Shown one piece after another: positions 61,001 through 64,000 of a stretch of 64,000 nucleotides of DNA; within the stretch, counting starts at the first letter, position 1, and every line of letters starts with the position of its first letter. The translations under genes were made by a program, and so were the position numbers. Below the pieces are notes generated by a model, which was given only the letters and a program-made list of their open reading frames with translations, ran no database searches and was not told the origin of the DNA. Source of the stretch: Neckera pumila (Eukaryota > Streptophyta > Bryopsida > Hypnales > Neckeraceae); assembly GCA_963969595.1 (NCBI GenBank), contig OZ018410.1:22802913-22866912 (forward strand). The letters are read 5' to 3'.

Positions 61001-62156
61001 TCTCGCCAGCTCGAAGCGGCGTCGGTCGCTTTGCATTGGCAATTGAGGTACGAGTACCTGAAGTCCTCTTCTTCATGAGAGCCTTGGGGTGCGACCATGA
61101 GCTTTCTGCCATTGATGAAGACGCCTTCCGCTTCGTCGGTGCTCGTTTAGGGTTAGCAACATCGCCAAGGGGTGGCAATTGCGCTTCTTCGTGTGACTCC
61201 GATTGCACGGGAGTCTCCTCTGGTTCGGATTTGCGAGTGGCCGTCGCTCTCGCGGTTCGCTTAATCTTCGGTTCTGGGAGTTCGACGTCCGATACCTGAG
61301 GTGGTGCGTAAGTGGGGTCTTCGTGAAGAACACTAGATGTAGGCTTGTTTCTCGAAGACCGCCGCACTGGGAGCGCCACTATTGCTTCAATCCCCTCTTC
61401 AACAGACTTCGGAGTGCTTCTACGGGATTTTTTCTCGGGGACAGAATTCAATCCAGTTGCTAATTCCACTTCGACTTTCGCATTCTCTACACACATTATC
61501 ATCTTCTCGACAGAGATTGCCTGTCCCACACCCTTGGGTTGGGTAACACACTTCCGCAACGGGGCTCGTGATTGCGAAACAGGGGAAATTTCCTTCGGAA
61601 CAGGACAACTGGGAAAATCTTCTATCTCAATAGAATTGAGGCTCGTTTCAATTCTATTGCTCTTCCCCAGCAAGCTAAACCGACCTGCGCTAGCGAAGGA
61701 GCCTGCACTCACAGCATTCGAATCGCCATTCTCAACAACGTCGCTATCCCTACCGTGTCGCTGCACTTTGATCGTAAACCCCAGTGGACTACGGGATACA
61801 ACCTCTTGCGGCTTAGGGTTTAGGGTTACAAGCTTCTGCAGCTTTCCACTTACATTTCCACTCTCGGTTCGTAAGACCTCTGGCTGCGCTTTGACCGCAA
61901 TCTCAGTCTCTCTTCTCGGCGCTGCGACCTCGTCCCGCAAACCACCGAATACTTGCCCTGGACCGAGATTGCACTCGCTCCACGACCTAGAAACGAGTTT
62001 CCTTGCACCGATTCTATGACCATTCGGAACTCCCTGCGCCACTCTAACCTTCTTACACATTTCTGGATGCTCATCAAGCACTCGCTTCCGCTGCGTTTTC
62101 AAATTCTCCTTCTCAGCTCCCAATCCTTCATCGCCCACCAGTCTGTCTGCTTCCAT
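55042..62156 (-). CDS. RECQL5: RecQ family DNA helicase, plant RecQ5-type
   Basis: ATP-dependent 3'-5' DNA helicase for repair and recombination control. Twenty exons in continuous phase: 60441-62156, 59854-59973, 59660-59713, 59261-59373, 58893-59102, 58706-58784, 58547-58600, 58329-58403, 58096-58149, 57806-57850, 57617-57711, 57273-57402, 57071-57169, 56908-56996, 56548-56650, 56241-56369, 55842-56029, 55676-55700, 55407-55522, 55042-55138; 1196 residues. Residues 1-525 (exon 1) are basic and low-complexity, with no known domain. Helicase motifs: LPTGAGKS (561-568), VVDEAHC (658-664), ALTATAT (about 694-700), VATVAFGMGLDK (808-820), QETGRAGRDG (840-849). A plant RecQ5-like C-terminus follows: FLRADIKVFL.., RAVARIFHGLWSPAYP, FWGRY. 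No four-Cys RecQ zinc site is seen. Intron 5 (58785-58892) uses a GC-AG pair. A fossil of the 5' end lies at 33620-34785. Confidence 0.93.
60397..60416 (-). promoter_or_regulatory. Telobox-like motif in RecQ5 intron 1
   Basis: On the minus strand ACCCTAAACCCTAAACCCC lies just inside the first intron, about 25 nt after the donor. A second ACCCTAAACCCTAA is part of exon 1 coding sequence at 61807-61822 (residues TLNPKP). Teloboxes (AAACCCTAA) mark many plant genes of dividing cells; any function here is inference. Confidence 0.4.
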
Positions 62157-62873
62157 GATGAACGATCACAATTCAAGGTGGAAGATCACAAGCTCGCCCA
62201 TTCACTACCAAATCTGCAAAAACGAAGCTCAAAAACAACGGTGAGCTCCCAGATACTGAGATTGAAGAGTCGACGCACGATTCGGAATCAAATTGTGAGT
62301 GATGGGTTCGCTCGGAACTGAATTGGAAGCTTGAACCCTAATTGATCTGCGAGTTTGATGAGAATTCGATTCGGGGAATGCTACATTTGCGATCCAATTG
62401 GGACGGAGGGAAGCTTCGGGTTTGGGTTTGGAAATGGCGGGAGAAGCGGAGCGCGGGAACGGAGCTTGGTACCGTTCGGAGTAGTTTTGGCGGGTTTGCG
62501 AGGTGACGTGGCGCTAAGTTATCTGTCAGTTACCGTGGGATTGGGCACTTCTAAAACCCACCATTATTCATGACTAAAATGTACTCCTACTGTTCATGAC
62601 AGTCTAAGCTTATAGTCCGTTTTAGAAACACCTATTTTTATCACTTTGAAAATTCTTTGTTTATTCATATTGTGTCCAAAAAAGTACATTTTAAGAGAAT
62701 CTTGAACCTCATTTGATAACTAATAAGACTCTTCAAAAAGATTTTCAATATAATAATTATGCTCAATTGTTTATTTGTACGATTTTAGATGAAATTACTT
62801 GAGTGACTATGTTGGAAAGAATATATAGATATTGTACATAGCTATAGGGTTGGCACTTCATCCTAAATAATTA
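62157..62873 (-). promoter_or_regulatory. RecQ5 upstream region
   Basis: 62157-62550 is GC-richer and likely holds the leader and promoter; 62160-62345 is the part duplicated at 34560-34785. No TATA box is evident. 62550-62873 is AT-rich without a gene. Confidence 0.4.
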
Positions 62874-63152
62874 ATCAAAGGTCGAAAAAGTAATTCAGCA
62901 ATCACTTCTAGAATCAATAAAAAATTTCAATTTCTTTCTATTCTTTAGGTTTGCAAGAAGTCAACGCCTTTCTTACATAAACATTGAGAATCAAAGGTGG
63001 AAAAAGTGGTTCAGCAATCACTTCTCGGATCAATAAAAAATTTAATTTTTTTTATTCTTTACTTTTGCAAGAAGTCACTTGATTCAACAATCACTTTTAG
63101 AATCAATAAACATTTCAATTTTTTTAATTCTTTACTTTTTCAAGAAGTCAAC
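62874..63152. repeat. Degenerate tandem repeat, ~2.7 units
   Basis: Units start near 62874, 62991 and 63081: TCAGCAATCACTTCT.GAATCAATAAA, then ATTTCAATTT.TTT..ATTCTTTA and GCAAGAAGTCA. The period is about 115 then 90 bp. Non-coding. Confidence 0.7.
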
Positions 63153-64000
63153 ACTTTTTTCAAAGAAAAATTAAAAAAAGGGCAAATTTATTATTTTGAA
63201 ATTTGCATATAGCCCATTCTCAAATTTGTGGAGAAAGTGCATTGTCTAACTTTAGAAATTTGAACCATTGGATATATAATTGAGTTAGTTACTTGGAGTG
63301 CATGCCAATTTTTAAAGGCAATGGAGGTGCTTACTGTATGGCCAAAATAATCTTGCACCAAGACACTATATCGATAAGATTTCATATTTTTCCTTGAACT
63401 CTTTTTTTTGAAAAATAAATATACCAACAATCAACACAAAGATCTCCTTTTGTAAATGAAGTACATATACAAATACAAAATACAAAAATCTTGTAAATTT
63501 ATACTAGAATTTGAGTTGTTGGTTCTAAAATTGATTAAAAACTGCCATTCTTAGTGCATTGAGTGAAAATTGAGATATTATTTCCATTTTCAAAACATAC
63601 AATGTTCCCCTATACTTTTGTGAGGATGCGTGGAAAAATTTCAGCCCATTCAACAACATATGTCGTAGGAATTAAGTACAACAATGGTTGGAGAGAGTCT
63701 AATGGCTAGGTTGTTAGTTATATGTGATAGTGTAGTATTTGTTTTTCATTTGTATATATTATACTTTGATATGAGTACAAAGGTTATGTATTGTTTTCTC
63801 TCATTTGCAAGGTTGTGGATTTAGATTTATGTATGTTTAATTATGGATTTCTATATTCAAGATTTAGAGTTGTAGATTGTGATGTGAAGACATGTTAAAA
63901 TGATTTATTTGTGATATTGTATCTCCAACGGCAGTTTATATATTGTATTGATATATTTACTATTACATTTCACATTTATTTGCTGACATAATGCATTAAA
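63153..64000. other. AT-rich intergenic DNA
   Basis: Nothing recognisable to the window end. Confidence 0.55.

Noticed and set aside
60799..62019. Long plus-strand frames opposite RecQ5 exon 1
   Set aside because: They are antisense shadows of a long, biased coding exon, with no start context or family similarity.

Overview
The window looks like nuclear DNA of a land plant, most likely a bryophyte (moss-like) or another seed-free plant. The basis is three intron-split plant housekeeping genes with short GT-AG introns: ARP4, a PTAC16-type plastid nucleoid protein, and a plant RecQ5-type helicase. They sit in long, very AT-rich, repeat-filled intergenic DNA with TTTAGGG-like telomere-type motifs. 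I cannot name the species. No rRNA, convincing tRNA, CRISPR array or bacterial-type operon is visible.

Layout. 1-4.5 kb: AT-rich intergenic DNA with small inverted-repeat elements. 4.5-16.5 kb: an accessory island. Two decayed, directly repeated copies of an unrecognised gene (4601-5888 and about 14470-16456) bracket a minus-strand coiled-coil gene with a CDRFGVS-type segment (6007-7430) and a plus-strand coiled-coil/RING-like pseudogene (11056-13196). 16.5-22.8 kb: AT-rich desert with a TTAA-targeted mini-element, a MITE and a small hairpin-rich GC island. 22852-28489 (minus): ARP4, fully reconstructed as 19 exons and 438 residues. 28.5-33.6 kb: nested transposons. 33.6-34.8 kb: a fossil copy of the RecQ5 5' end. 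35348-37820 (plus): PTAC16-like gene, 5 exons, 565 residues. 38-54 kb: gene-poor, repeat-rich DNA with several transposon families, a segmental duplication, a chromodomain relic and a large foldback hairpin. 55042-62156 (minus): RecQ5-like helicase, 20 exons, 1196 residues. 62.2-64 kb: promoter, then AT-rich DNA.

The three intact genes act separately: ARP4 in chromatin remodelling and histone acetylation complexes, PTAC16 in plastid nucleoids or thylakoids, RecQ5 in DNA repair. The novelty lies in the mobile DNA. Family 1 is a TTAA-targeted (piggyBac-like) family whose empty target site survives in the same window. Family 2 makes 4-bp target duplications and has GGGTGATTGC termini. The 4.5-16.5 kb island carries an uncharacterised gene family that joins a possible H/NC papain-like domain to roughly 86-residue tandem helical repeats.
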